Source of the DNA: Bacteroidales bacterium
GTDB taxonomy: Bacteria; Bacteroidota; Bacteroidia; Bacteroidales; VadinHA17
Direction of reading: 5' to 3'
Length of the DNA stretch: 64,000 bases
Assembly (NCBI GenBank): GCA_003142255.1
Contig: PLLO01000017.1
Coordinates: forward strand, 6,363-70,362
Position numbers and translations under genes: made by a program. The notes under the pieces are model-generated. The model worked only from the letters and a program-made list of their open reading frames with translations. It ran no database searches and was not told where the DNA came from. Below are positions 15,815 through 25,432 of this stretch, one piece after another (within the stretch, counting starts at the first letter, position 1; the number at the start of each line of letters is the position of its first letter).

Positions 15815-16633
15815 TTACTCTTTTATTACTGCCCTTCTTTTAATAATAATGCTTAATATCAGCCCAAAGCATCCCGCCAGGATCAAAGGAATGCTTAGCA
15901 ATTGTCCCATATTAATTCCAATATGAGCTTTCATGGCTTTTTCAAATGCGACCTGATCTTCTTTCAGGAATTCAATAAAAAAACGAGCGATAAAAATAAG
16001 CACAACAGCAAGGCTTATAAGACTACCCTCTATATGTTTCCCCTTCTTTTTCCAATATATCCCGAAGAGCAGAATAAAGATAGATAAGTAAGCAAGCGCC
16101 TCATAGATCTGGGTAGGATGTTTTGGCGCAGTCTCCCCGTTTCTTAAGAAAACAAACCCCCAGGGAACTGTTGTTTCAATTCCGTAAATCTCAGAATTCA
16201 TAAGGTTCCCCATCCTGATAAAGAAGCCTGATAATGCTACAACTATAGCGATCCGATCGAGAGTCCAGAAATATCCTTTCTTTTCTTTGTAGGCAAATAT
16301 TCCCACAGCAATCAGAATCCCTCCTGCAGCTCCATGACTGGCAAGTCCGCCATGCCATATTGCCAGTATTTCGAGAGGATGTGCCAAATAATAGCTCGGT
16401 TCATAAAGTAAGCAATGCCCCAGCCTGGCACCGACGATTGTCCCGATGGCCATATAAATTGTCAGTTTATCAAGAAGGGCTTCATTCAGATTTTCATTTT
16501 TGAAGATCTTCAGCATTATGATATATCCGAAAAGAAAAGATGAGGCGAATAATAAACCATACCATCTGACGGCAAAAGAGCCAATCCGGAAAATTTCGGG
16601 ATTTACGTCCCATGGAACAATAAGTAAATGCAT
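15815..16633 (-). CDS. lgt: Prolipoprotein diacylglyceryl transferase
   Basis: This 272-residue inner-membrane enzyme moves diacylglycerol from phosphatidylglycerol to the lipobox cysteine of prolipoproteins. Seven hydrophobic segments are visible. The Lgt signature appears as FFIRMGNLMNSEIYG, preceded by the WHGGLASHGAAGG segment with the essential His and by VGARLGHCLLYEP. The late catalytic region GLISLAVVLIFIARFFIEFL-like helix is present. It ends 1 bp from the convergent TetR gene. A TACCTTTG box on the minus strand at 16657-16664 is a good -7 element. The many lipoproteins of this window depend on it. Confidence 0.95.
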   Translation of the reverse strand: MHLLIVPWDVNPEIFRIGSFAVRWYGLLFASSFLFGYIIMLKIFKNENLNEALLDKLTIYMAIGTIVGARLGHCLLYEPSYYLAHPLEILAIWHGGLASHGAAGGILIAVGIFAYKEKKGYFWTLDRIAIVVALSGFFIRMGNLMNSEIYGIETTVPWGFVFLRNGETAPKHPTQIYEALAYLSIFILLFGIYWKKKGKHIEGSLISLAVVLIFIARFFIEFLKEDQVAFEKAMKAHIGINMGQLLSIPLILAGCFGLILSIIIKRRAVIKE

Positions 16634-16749
16634 ACCTCTTGGTTTGTTATGATCGCCAAAGGTAGAAAATTAAATTATTGAAAGTTGTTAAAACAGCTGA
16701 AGAGAAAAGAGCTTTCAATCCTATTGCAGAAATTCATTAAAAAATGATG

Positions 16750-16757
16750 TAAGTTTG
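16750..16757 (+). promoter_or_regulatory. -7 box before the Ig-like lipoprotein gene
   Basis: TAAGTTTG matches TAnnTTTG 26 bp before the ATG at 16783. The -33 partner is poor. Confidence 0.4.
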
Positions 16758-16782
16758 TAAATCATTAAAACCATTCAGACTG

Positions 16783-18576
16783 ATGCCAGGGCGCCGGGAC
16801 AAGCATAGAATTTATGGGATTATTCTCCTGATAATCATCGCAGGTTGTGCTAAAATCAGCGCTCCATCAGGCGGCCCTAGGGACAGGGAGCCTCCGTTTG
16901 TGGTAAAAAGCGACCCGGTAAACGGAGCAAGGAATTTTAAAGGTGATGAAGTGTCAATCACTTTCAATGAATATGTTGTCCTGGAAAAGATCAATGAGAA
17001 ATTCATGGTCTCTCCCCCGATGAAAAAGATGCCAAAGTTTCTTAAGCGTGGTAAAAGCGTTATTGTTCAGTACGAAGAAGCGCTGCGCGACAGCACGACA
17101 TATACCTTTAATTTTCAGGATGCAATCCGCGACCTTAACGAAGGGAACGTTCTGAATAATTACCAGTTTGTTTTTTCAACCGGACCCATAATAGATTCTC
17201 TCTCCGTTACAGGGAATGTCTATAATGCACTCAGCCTTGATGCCCCCGAAGAGACTCTTGTACTACTTTATAGCAAGCTTTATGATTCGGCAGTTGTAAA
17301 GCGAATACCTGATTATATTTCAAGGGTTGACAAAAACGGATATTTCAGGATAGATAATGTAAAAGCCGGCAAGTACAGACTCTATGCCCTTAAGGATGCT
17401 GACAACAGCAAGAATTTCAATCTGCCTGATGAACAGTTCGCTTTCCTGAAAGATACGATCGAGGTGAGCTCGCAAAATGATTATATACCCGTTATTGAAG
17501 ACACTGTAAAAGTCAAGACCCCTACCGTTAAAACTGCCGACACCATAATTCTTAAGGGGAAATATAAGCTTATACTTTTTCAGCCACCCAAAACTGCGCA
17601 TTACCTCACATCTTCCAGCAGGAGCCAGCCCTATAAGCTTACATACTCGCTTTCCCTTCCTCCCGACTCGGCAGGATTCGGATTTTCAATCCCGGAGACA
17701 TCTCCTGGTTCATATTACATTGAAAGAAGCAGAAATAACGATTCTATACAGGTATGGATTACAGACAGCTCGCTTTATGCAAAGACTCAGATCAAAACTC
17801 TTGTCAGGTACCCGTTCACTGATTCAACAAAAAAGGTAATTCAAAAGCAGGATACTATTGTAATGCGATTCCTGGTGCCACAGGCGATCAGGGCAAGGCC
17901 AAAGAAGCGGCCCTTATCCGTAACCTCCAATTTATTTTCAGGATTACTCAGGCCTGGTCAGCAGATATCGTTTAATTCTCAGACTCCATTGAGCCCCCCC
18001 GACACCTCAAAGATCAGACTCTACGAGGTAAGCGGAGCGACCCGTATAAAGATCCCATTCACATTCATTCCGGACACGGTAAATTCGTGCAAGATGGTCA
18101 TGGCTACACACATTATCCAGGGGAAGAACTATTTATTCACAGAAGATTACGGCGCCTTTCGCAATATATATGGCGACATTTCTGATTCCACCGGTTACAA
18201 GATTACAACAAGGAATGATGACATGTTCGGGAAGCTGACAGTCAATATAAAGAACTATTCAGGGAACAGGATAATACAGCTTCTTACTAAAGACGAAAAG
18301 CTTGTACAGCAGGCCAAAATGGATAAAGACGGTAAAGTCGATTTTTTATACCTGGAAAGAGGAATATACCGCCTCAGGGTAATTTATGACCTGAACGGTG
18401 ACGGAAAATGGAACACAGGCGATTTTAACAAAGGCATTCAGCCTGAGCCGGCATCCTTTTACTCTCAGGAAATTAATGTGAAGGAGAACTGGTACAACAA
18501 AGAGGAGTGGGATATTGGAGAACAGAACATCAAAACATTAAAAAGCACAGCTCCGAAAAGTCAGAACAGGCAATAA
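16783..18576 (+). CDS. Ig-like domain lipoprotein
   Basis: This 597-residue surface or periplasmic lipoprotein has a lipobox ending at Cys22 (IIAGC) followed by SAPSGGPRDREPPFVVKSDP, a start seen in a widespread Bacteroidota lipoprotein family. Residues about 40-130 form a Big_5/Ig-like domain (NGARNFKGDEVSITFNEYV). The remainder is a chain of beta domains, ending with a segment that reads like a calcium-type EF loop (YDLNGDGKWNTGDFNKG, about 545-562). The function is not established; gliding- or envelope-associated roles have been proposed for relatives. It stands alone between lgt and the ROK gene. Confidence 0.8.
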   Translation: MPGRRDKHRIYGIILLIIIAGCAKISAPSGGPRDREPPFVVKSDPVNGARNFKGDEVSITFNEYVVLEKINEKFMVSPPMKKMPKFLKRGKSVIVQYEEALRDSTTYTFNFQDAIRDLNEGNVLNNYQFVFSTGPIIDSLSVTGNVYNALSLDAPEETLVLLYSKLYDSAVVKRIPDYISRVDKNGYFRIDNVKAGKYRLYALKDADNSKNFNLPDEQFAFLKDTIEVSSQNDYIPVIEDTVKVKTPTVKTADTIILKGKYKLILFQPPKTAHYLTSSSRSQPYKLTYSLSLPPDSAGFGFSIPETSPGSYYIERSRNNDSIQVWITDSSLYAKTQIKTLVRYPFTDSTKKVIQKQDTIVMRFLVPQAIRARPKKRPLSVTSNLFSGLLRPGQQISFNSQTPLSPPDTSKIRLYEVSGATRIKIPFTFIPDTVNSCKMVMATHIIQGKNYLFTEDYGAFRNIYGDISDSTGYKITTRNDDMFGKLTVNIKNYSGNRIIQLLTKDEKLVQQAKMDKDGKVDFLYLERGIYRLRVIYDLNGDGKWNTGDFNKGIQPEPASFYSQEINVKENWYNKEEWDIGEQNIKTLKSTAPKSQNRQ

Positions 18577-18706
18577 TCATAAATATTAATAACTTTGAAA
18601 AGAACAAAGCAATACAGTTTTTGCCCGGCAAAGAAAAGCTGATAAAAAACCAATAAATTTACCCCGGTTACATCCGGACTAATGATAAAAACTTAAAAAA
18701 ATTAAT

Positions 18707-19663
18707 ATGAAAAAAGTAGTAGCAGGAGTTGATATTGGCGGAACCAATACTGTGTTCGGCCTGGTCGATAAGACAGGTAAGGTGTTGGCTGAAGGCAGCC
18801 TCAAGACAACAGATTATCCGAAAATCAATGATTTTGTTCAGGCACTCACAACGGCAATCAAGAAATTATTATCAACAAAAAAAGAATATACTCTCATTGG
18901 AATCGGAATAGGCGCTCCTGATGCAAATTATCACCGGGGCACGATTGAGCATGCACCAAACCTTGCATGGAAAGGGATAGTTCCGCTGGCCGATCTGATT
19001 AAAAGCAAGATCAAGGTGCCTGTAATTGTCACAAATGATGCAAATGCAGCCGCCATGGGTGAAATGATTTTTGGCGGTGCAAAGGGCATGAAGGATTTTA
19101 TCGTCCTTACACTTGGGACAGGACTGGGCAGCGGAATAGTCATTGACGGTAAAATGGTCTACGGGCACACCGGCTTTGCAGGTGAGCTTGGACATATGAC
19201 AGTAGTTAAGGACGGAAGAGACTGCGGTTGCGGCAGAAAAGGATGTCTTGAAGCATATGCTTCTGCAACAGGACTTGTCAGAACAACCCTGGAGCTTATG
19301 AGCGTAATGAGAGAAGAAAGCCCGCTGCGCGATATTCCTCCTTCAAAGCTTACTTCAAAGAAAATCGCTGAAGCTGCAGCAAAAAAAGATCCGGTTGCTC
19401 TCAAGGCAATGAATGATACGGCCGAAATACTTGGATTCGGAATTATAAATTCAATTGTATTTTCAAGCCCTGAAGCAATATTCCTGTTCGGCGGACTGGC
19501 ACAGGCTGGTGAATTGCTATTTGCCCCGGTCAGAAAATATCTTGCAAAAAACAATTATGTCCTCTTTAAAAATACCGTAAAGATCCTTCCTTCGGGCATA
19601 TCTGAAAACAATGGCGCCGTCATGGGATCTGCTGCTCTTATCTGGAACGGAATATCTGACTAG
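18707..19663 (+). CDS. ROK-family sugar kinase (glucokinase/N-acetylhexosamine kinase type)
   Basis: This 318-residue cytoplasmic kinase has the phosphate-binding VDIGGTNTVFG at the start, the catalytic Asp in VTNDANAAAMGE, the second ATP motif LTLGTGLGSGIV and the ROK zinc site GHMTVV plus CGCGRKGCLEAY. No N-terminal helix-turn-helix is present, so it is an enzyme, not a ROK repressor. It closely resembles the second ROK protein at 22297-23268 over the whole length, and both flank a PIG-L deacetylase and a SIS protein. Phosphorylation of glucosamine or a related amino sugar is the likely role. Confidence 0.88.
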   Translation: MKKVVAGVDIGGTNTVFGLVDKTGKVLAEGSLKTTDYPKINDFVQALTTAIKKLLSTKKEYTLIGIGIGAPDANYHRGTIEHAPNLAWKGIVPLADLIKSKIKVPVIVTNDANAAAMGEMIFGGAKGMKDFIVLTLGTGLGSGIVIDGKMVYGHTGFAGELGHMTVVKDGRDCGCGRKGCLEAYASATGLVRTTLELMSVMREESPLRDIPPSKLTSKKIAEAAAKKDPVALKAMNDTAEILGFGIINSIVFSSPEAIFLFGGLAQAGELLFAPVRKYLAKNNYVLFKNTVKILPSGISENNGAVMGSAALIWNGISD

Positions 19664-19745
19664 TGTTTAAAACCATTGGAATAAAGGGATCGCGAATATT
19701 TTATGCAGTTGGTTCTTTAAGTTCAGAAGTAAAACAAAGCGAACG

Positions 19746-20399
19746 ATGAAAACCATAAAAATTAACAGATTGGAATTTGTCTCATCGTTTCCCGGGCTGG
19801 ATGATATTTCAGACAGGCTTGACAGGCTGAATGAAAAGCACGCCGTTGATGAGATTAACTGGGGTGATTTCAAATACAGGCCTGACATAAAGTTTACTAT
19901 TGATTACACCGATAATGAGATACTGCTGAAGTATTATATAACCGAAGATTATTTCAAGGCTGAAAAAACAGTGACAAATCAGATGGTATGCGAGGATTCC
20001 TGCGTTGAAATTTTTGTGTCACCGGCCGATGACGGGATTTACTACAACATGGAATTCAATGGTATCGGCACTTGCCTTCTGGGATCCGGAACCTCCAGGG
20101 TGAATAGTGCGAAGGCAGATCCTGGAATAATTTCCAATATAAGGAGAAAGGCATCTCCGGGGAGTGATCCCATCAGTGAAAAAAAAGGAAGGTTTTCATG
20201 GACAATTACTATTGCCATTCCGCCCAGTGTCTTTTTTCATCATAAAATAAAAGAACTGAAAGGAAAAACCTTCAGGGCGAATTTTTACAAATGTGGCGAT
20301 AAGCTTTCTGTTCCTCATTATCTGACATGGAACCCTGTAGTGACTTCAACGCCGGACTTTCACCAGCCTGACTTTTTCGGAATATTGAAATTTCAATGA
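19746..20399 (+). CDS. Carbohydrate-binding family 9-like protein
   Basis: This 217-residue protein resembles the CBM9-like domain proteins of Bacteroidota: NQMVCEDSCVEIFVSPADDG followed by YYNMEFNGIGT, a W-T-I-T-I-A-I-P strand and a terminal HQPDFFGILKFQ. In larger enzymes this domain binds sugars. Here it is free-standing and I see no signal peptide, so it would be cytoplasmic. That is unusual for a binding module and suggests a sugar-binding or enzymatic role inside the cell. It lies between a ROK kinase and a PIG-L deacetylase in one direction. Confidence 0.75.
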   Translation: MKTIKINRLEFVSSFPGLDDISDRLDRLNEKHAVDEINWGDFKYRPDIKFTIDYTDNEILLKYYITEDYFKAEKTVTNQMVCEDSCVEIFVSPADDGIYYNMEFNGIGTCLLGSGTSRVNSAKADPGIISNIRRKASPGSDPISEKKGRFSWTITIAIPPSVFFHHKIKELKGKTFRANFYKCGDKLSVPHYLTWNPVVTSTPDFHQPDFFGILKFQ

Positions 20400-20423
20400 T
20401 GATATAAAATTATTACAAAGAAT

Positions 20424-21194
20424 ATGGCAACGAAGTTTAATAAAGTAGCACTCTCAATCAATGCTCATCCCGATGACGCTGAATCGTGGAATGCCGGAGC
20501 ACTAAAGCTTCTGAAGGATAAGGGATATAAAATCGTTATTGCAACAATAACGTGGGGCGATATGGGTGGCTGCGGCACCAGCATGGAAGAGACTGCAAAA
20601 AAACGATTTAAAGAGGCCAAAAAAGCTGCAGCTGTTCTTGATGCCGAGTACTATACCCTTGGCGGAACCGACGGGTTTCTTTTTGACACAAAAGCAATGA
20701 GACTGAAAGTAATTTCACTGATCAGAAAAGTGAAAGCCGGGGTTATCTTCACTCACCTTCCGAACGACTACCATCCTGATCACAGGGCAACATCTAACAT
20801 TGTTGAGGCAGCGGCAATGGTCTCGTCACTCGACCCGGTTCCGGTAAAGGAAAAGCCCCTGAAAGTGACTCCGCTGCTTTATTACTCATCACCGTTCACT
20901 CTTTCCGATCCTTTAGGTACAGAAATAGCACCTCCGCATTTTTTTGTGGACATCTCTTCAGTCATTAAGACTAAAAATGAAATGCTCTCAAAGCATAAGT
21001 CACAGATTGAGCTTATGAGGCACATGCACAAGATTGACGATTTTTTTGGGTACATCCTTGAAGGTAACCGGTATTACGGCAATCTTGCCGGGGTGGAATA
21101 TGCCGAAGTTTACTGGCAGCATCTTGGCGGAGGATTCCAGAAAGAACCACAGGTACAGGATGATCTTTCAGAATATTTAATTGAAAAAAAATAA
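20424..21194 (+). CDS. PIG-L family deacetylase
   Basis: This 256-residue protein carries the PIG-L/LmbE zinc site AHPDDAE (His15, Asp17, Asp18) and the second motif HPDHRA (His117, His120). The family removes acetyl groups from N-acetylglucosamine in small molecules, including chitobiose, GlcNAc conjugates and bacillithiol precursors. No signal peptide is present. The SIS-domain gene follows with its ATG 4 bp after this stop, and ROK kinases lie on both sides, which points to intracellular use of an N-acetylated amino sugar. Confidence 0.88.
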   Translation: MATKFNKVALSINAHPDDAESWNAGALKLLKDKGYKIVIATITWGDMGGCGTSMEETAKKRFKEAKKAAAVLDAEYYTLGGTDGFLFDTKAMRLKVISLIRKVKAGVIFTHLPNDYHPDHRATSNIVEAAAMVSSLDPVPVKEKPLKVTPLLYYSSPFTLSDPLGTEIAPPHFFVDISSVIKTKNEMLSKHKSQIELMRHMHKIDDFFGYILEGNRYYGNLAGVEYAEVYWQHLGGGFQKEPQVQDDLSEYLIEKK

Positions 21195-21198
21195 CATC

Positions 21199-22215
21199 AT
21201 GAACAGCAGAGAAGAAAAATACAGCAAATATGCCCTTGTCCGGGAAATGATGGAAACCCCTCAGATAATCCGGTCATTCGATACAAAGGCGGCCACTCCC
21301 TTCTCTTTTGCCGTCTCATCAAAGAAAGGATTATTCCTCACCGGAGAGGGAAGCAGCAGGATATTTCCCGCAAAAAGGGCAATCTATACCAGCCTGAAAA
21401 GGGGATCTACCTTAACAATATTAACTGAAGGAGCCACACAGGCTGAGGAGTACAATTTAAATGACTACTCAATATTTGCAGCTTCAAATTCGGGACAGAC
21501 GAAAGAGGTTATCAGGCTGGTCTCGGCCCTGAAGAAAAAGCATCATGATGCTTTTTTTGGGCTCACAGCAAACAAAAACACAAAGCTGGAAGAGCTTGCA
21601 GTCAGGACGCATATTTTAAGCTGCGGCAAGGAAAATGCAGTTGCAGCGACAAAATCCGTAATTGAGCAGGGACTCTTCTATGACTCGCTGCTCCGGTCCG
21701 TAAGGCATGAGAAAATGGCAGGACTTGATAAGCTTGCCGATCAGGTTCAGTCAGCACTCACCGAAAAGATTGATCCTGCAATTACTGAGATTATTCAGAA
21801 AGCCGATATCATTTATTTTGCCGGTCGTAATAACGGTGTCGCTGAAGAGCTTGCTCTCAAGACCAATGAAATTACAAGGAAAAAATCGGCTTTTCTCGAA
21901 GGCACTTTTGCAGTTCATGGAATTGAAGAGGTGATGAACAGGAATGAAGTTCTGATCTGGATCGAGCCCTTCGCCGAAGAACAGGAGAAATTCAGCGAAT
22001 GCCTGGTCAGGGGTGTCGGGATCAATATCATTTCAGTTTCATCACACAAAACGCTGTTTCAGAATATGATCATTCCCGATGGCGGAGAGTATGCTGAATA
22101 TGTTCAGCTGGCTGCCGGGTGGAATATCCTCGTCGAAACCGGAATAGCACTGGGGATAGATCTTGATAAGCCAAAGCGGGCAAGAAAAATCGGGAATGAG
22201 TATACCGCAGGCTGA
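21199..22215 (+). CDS. SIS-domain sugar isomerase/deaminase (GlmS C-terminus or GlmD-like)
   Basis: This 338-residue protein has two SIS domains. The first has TGEGSSRIFPAK and ASNSGQTKEVIRLV (phosphosugar-binding Ser/Thr loop); the second has FAGRNNGVAEELALKTNEIT with the E-G-T-F-A-V-H-G-I-E-E segment typical of GlmS-like isomerases. There is no glutaminase domain, so it should deaminate or isomerise an aminosugar phosphate. A longer frame from 21181 would need a TTG start inside the PIG-L gene, so ATG21199 is preferred. With the deacetylase and kinases it recalls the chitin catabolic GlmD/Dac/kinase set of Thermococcales. Confidence 0.85.
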   Translation: MNSREEKYSKYALVREMMETPQIIRSFDTKAATPFSFAVSSKKGLFLTGEGSSRIFPAKRAIYTSLKRGSTLTILTEGATQAEEYNLNDYSIFAASNSGQTKEVIRLVSALKKKHHDAFFGLTANKNTKLEELAVRTHILSCGKENAVAATKSVIEQGLFYDSLLRSVRHEKMAGLDKLADQVQSALTEKIDPAITEIIQKADIIYFAGRNNGVAEELALKTNEITRKKSAFLEGTFAVHGIEEVMNRNEVLIWIEPFAEEQEKFSECLVRGVGINIISVSSHKTLFQNMIIPDGGEYAEYVQLAAGWNILVETGIALGIDLDKPKRARKIGNEYTAG

Positions 22216-22296
22216 GATCTGATAATTAACACCCTTCTCTTTCAATTTAATTAGTAAATGGTATATTTACATATATAAACGATTTTTCGCAGAAGG

Positions 22297-23268
22297 ATGG
22301 CTAAAAAGGAACTGGCGGTTGGTATAGATCTTGGCGGCACAAATACAGTATTTGGCTTTGTTGACAGGCAGGGGAACATACTCGCTGAAGACAAGATAAA
22401 GACGGGGCAATATGACGAAATAGAAGTTTTTGTTGCAGCCCTCTATGAAAAGATATTGATTACCGGGAAAAAGATCGGTAACGGTTGCGAGCTTATAGGC
22501 TTTGGAATAGGCGCCCCCATGGGGAATATTAATAAAGGCACAATTGAATATGCTGCCGGCTTGCCATGGAAAGGGATCGTTCCGCTTGCAGATATATTTC
22601 ACAAGCACACAGATCTCCCCGTCATTGTGACAAACGATGCCAACGCTGCTGCCGTAGGAGAGATGGTTTTCGGTGGTGCCAGGGGAATGAAGAACTTTGT
22701 TGTAATAACCCTGGGAACAGGTTTGGGCAGCGGGTTTGTGATTGACGGAAAGCTTGTTTATGGCCACGATGGATTTGCGGGCGAGATAGGGCACACAGCC
22801 ATCAGGCCGGGCCCGTCGAACCGTGATTGCGGATGCGGACGAAAAGGATGTCTGGAGACATATGTTTCTGCAACGGGCCTTAAAAGATCCCTTCTGAAAA
22901 TAATGGCCGACTCCATTCAGCCGAGCGAATTGAGGAAATACAGTTTCGACGAGCTCGATGCCGAGATAATACATGATGCTGCAAAAAGGGGGGATCCACT
23001 GGCGCTAAGAGCGTTTAAGCACACCGGGCAAATGCTGGGTTTCAAGCTTGCCGACGTTGTAGCCCACACCGACCCTGAAGCCATATTTCTTTTCGGCGGA
23101 CTTGCTCTTGCCAAAGACCTTATTTTTGAGCCCGCAAAAGAATATATGGAAGAGAACCTTCTGAGTATTTACAAGGGGAAAGTGAAGCTACTGGAGTCAC
23201 AGCTGAGCACACAGAATGCAGCTGTTCTGGGGGCGAGCTCTCTGATATGGACTGAAATTGAAAAATGA
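22297..23268 (+). CDS. Second ROK-family sugar kinase
   Basis: This 323-residue protein is a paralogue of the kinase at 18707-19663. It has GIDLGGTNTVFGFVD, VTNDANAAAVGEMVFGGARG, TLGTGLGSGFVIDGKLVYG, GHTAIRP and CGCGRKGCLETY in the same positions. Compared with the first copy the acceptor-site region differs in small ways (for example MGNINKGTIEYAAGLPWKG against DANYHRGTIEHAPNLAWKG), so the two may prefer different amino sugars or anomers. The stop overlaps the start of the next small membrane-protein gene (ATGA). Confidence 0.88.
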   Translation: MAKKELAVGIDLGGTNTVFGFVDRQGNILAEDKIKTGQYDEIEVFVAALYEKILITGKKIGNGCELIGFGIGAPMGNINKGTIEYAAGLPWKGIVPLADIFHKHTDLPVIVTNDANAAAVGEMVFGGARGMKNFVVITLGTGLGSGFVIDGKLVYGHDGFAGEIGHTAIRPGPSNRDCGCGRKGCLETYVSATGLKRSLLKIMADSIQPSELRKYSFDELDAEIIHDAAKRGDPLALRAFKHTGQMLGFKLADVVAHTDPEAIFLFGGLALAKDLIFEPAKEYMEENLLSIYKGKVKLLESQLSTQNAAVLGASSLIWTEIEK

Positions 23269-23678
23269 TCCGGAATCTAATATTTGGCGAAATGGCAAAT
23301 TTCAATGAGATACTCAATCATATCCTTGGGGTAGTCTTCATCATCATTATTTTTTCCCTGGCATATGCGTACCTGAAACCGCACCAGCTTCATAAAAGGA
23401 GGCTTGTTTCGACACTGCTCCTTAAAGTAAGCTATCTATTCTATCTGCTTGTACTTCTTATTGTTGTATATCTATCAGCTCTTGTCAAGGGTGGACTCGA
23501 GGAAGTCTTTTATGGCATTGAATTCTTTGCTTTCCTGATAGTACTCTTTGTTCCGAACATCGGGATATTCGCACGCAAGCTCGGACGATTCAGCAAGAAC
23601 AGAGAGAGCTATAACTATTTTTTCACTGTGGTCAATATCCTGTCGGTAATTGCAATTCTTGTAATGTTTTTTGTTTAA
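23265..23678 (+). CDS. Small membrane protein of unknown function
   Basis: This 137-residue protein has four hydrophobic segments (about 18-36, 52-70, 82-100 and 118-136). I do not recognise a family. ATG23265 overlaps the ROK stop; ATG23292 (MANFNE) is an alternative that would remove nine residues. It is the last gene of the amino-sugar group and has no visible catalytic motif. A role in the pathway is only suggested by translational overlap. Confidence 0.65.
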   Translation: MIRNLIFGEMANFNEILNHILGVVFIIIIFSLAYAYLKPHQLHKRRLVSTLLLKVSYLFYLLVLLIVVYLSALVKGGLEEVFYGIEFFAFLIVLFVPNIGIFARKLGRFSKNRESYNYFFTVVNILSVIAILVMFFV

Positions 23679-23746
23679 AGGCATCTTAAAACTACCGGAT
23701 GCTAAAAAGAGGTATTTGTACAGGGCTCTATTTGTTTACCAAATTG

Positions 23747-23754
23747 TAACTTTG
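23747..23754 (+). promoter_or_regulatory. -7 box of the acyl-CoA synthetase gene
   Basis: TAACTTTG matches TAnnTTTG 25 bp before the ATG at 23780. No TTTG at the correct distance was found. Confidence 0.4.
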
Positions 23755-23779
23755 TCAGTATAAATCAAAACAAAAATCT

Positions 23780-25432
23780 ATGATCAGCGAACGCTTAATC
23801 GGTTATATCGAACAGAGTATAAGACAAAACTGGGACAGAGAAGCTTTGTCGAACTACAAGGAAACGGGATACACCTATAGGGAGATTGCGTCCAGGATCT
23901 TTAAAATCCATATGTTTTTCAAAGAGGCTGGCATTCATGAAGGCGATAAAATAGGCCTTGTAGGAAGAAATTCGGCCCACTGGTGCATAATATATCTTGC
24001 AACAGTGACTTATGGTGCCGTCATAGTGCCTATTCTTCCGGATTTCAAGCCTGAAGACCTGGCAAATCTTATTAATCATTCCGATTCCAAGATCTTATTC
24101 ATCGACGACAAGCTGTTTGAATCGCTTGATGCTACGAAGATCCCGGAAGTAGCCGGTGTTATTTCGCTCGATGATTTTTCGATGATAACCTCGGGGAATC
24201 CAATGGTTAAAGAAGCATATACTACACTGGAGGAGAAGTTTGCCAAAGCATATCCTGAAATTAAGAAAGAGGACATCAAATTTTCAGACATCACGAATGA
24301 CAAGCTTGCCGTTATAAGCTATACGGGGGGGACAACGGGTTTCTCAAAAGGGGTTATGATATCTCATGGCAGTCTTGCTGCCAACATCAGGTATGCACAG
24401 AATAATATGCCTCTTAAATCCGGCGATCCTGTAGTTTCATTTTTACCACTTGCGCACACCTACGGATGCGCATTTGAATTCCTCTTTCCGTTTACTTTCG
24501 GCTGTCATATTACCATCCTCACAAAAACGCCATCTCCCCAGATTTTAATACAGGCATTCAAGGAGATCAGACCGAGACTTATTCTATCCGTGCCTCTTGT
24601 CATTGAAAAGATCTACAAAAAACAGCTCCTGCCGGTCATCAGCAAGCCTCTTATGAAAATACTGCTTGTAATTCCGGGTATAAACAGGTTGCTGTACAAC
24701 AAGATATGCAAAACACTTACCGAAACATTCGGCGGAAAATTCAAGGAGATCGTCATTGGTGGTGCCGCCTTTAATCCTGAAGCCGAGAAATTTTTCAAAA
24801 AAATCGGATTAAGATTTTCTGTTGGTTATGGTATGACAGAATGCGGACCTCTGATCAGCTATGCCTCGTGGGATTCAACGAAGCTCGGTGCTTCAGGACG
24901 CGCTGTCGATACCCTGGAAGTTACAATCGATTCTGCCGATCCTCAAAAACAATTGGGTGAAATAATCCTGCGGGGCGATAATGTTATGTTAGGCTATTAT
25001 AAAAACGAAAAAGCCACAAAGGAAATAATTGATGAAAAAGGCTGGATGCACACCGGTGATCTTGGCATAATTGACAAAGAAGGAAATATTTTCATTAAAG
25101 GAAGAAGCAAAACCATGATCCTGGGTCCGTCAGGAAAGAATATATTCCCGGATGAGATTGAAGCCATTATTAATAACATGGATTATATCGCCGAATCTCT
25201 GGTCATTTCTGAAGAGAATAAGCTTGTTGGACTGATATTCCCGGATTATGAAATGATGAAGAGGGACAATATTTCAGAAGAGCAGCTGATAACCATCCTT
25301 GATGCCACAAGGAAGGAAGTTAACGAAAAGATCCCCGATTTCATGGCTGTGAGCAAATTCAGGATACACCCTGAAGAGTTCATAAAAACGCCGAAGAGGA
25401 GCATTAAACGATTCCTATACACAAAAGAATGA
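23780..25432 (+). CDS. AMP-binding acyl-CoA synthetase (long-chain fatty acid--CoA ligase type)
   Basis: This 550-residue enzyme activates a carboxylic acid as acyl-AMP and then transfers it to CoA. The ATP-binding loop YTGGTTGFSKG lies at 181-191, GYGMTECGP forms the A5 motif, and GWMHTGDLG with the later KGRSKTMILGPSGKN form the A7-A8 hinge. The catalytic C-terminal Lys is probably in TPKRSIKRF. Length and motifs fit the FadD or FAA1-like group. It overlaps the ispD start by 4 bp (ATGA), so the two are cotranscribed. Confidence 0.88.
   Translation: MISERLIGYIEQSIRQNWDREALSNYKETGYTYREIASRIFKIHMFFKEAGIHEGDKIGLVGRNSAHWCIIYLATVTYGAVIVPILPDFKPEDLANLINHSDSKILFIDDKLFESLDATKIPEVAGVISLDDFSMITSGNPMVKEAYTTLEEKFAKAYPEIKKEDIKFSDITNDKLAVISYTGGTTGFSKGVMISHGSLAANIRYAQNNMPLKSGDPVVSFLPLAHTYGCAFEFLFPFTFGCHITILTKTPSPQILIQAFKEIRPRLILSVPLVIEKIYKKQLLPVISKPLMKILLVIPGINRLLYNKICKTLTETFGGKFKEIVIGGAAFNPEAEKFFKKIGLRFSVGYGMTECGPLISYASWDSTKLGASGRAVDTLEVTIDSADPQKQLGEIILRGDNVMLGYYKNEKATKEIIDEKGWMHTGDLGIIDKEGNIFIKGRSKTMILGPSGKNIFPDEIEAIINNMDYIAESLVISEENKLVGLIFPDYEMMKRDNISEEQLITILDATRKEVNEKIPDFMAVSKFRIHPEEFIKTPKRSIKRFLYTKE

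Noticed and set aside
18707-19663. ROK transcriptional repressor
   Set aside because: No N-terminal helix-turn-helix; kinase and zinc motifs are complete.
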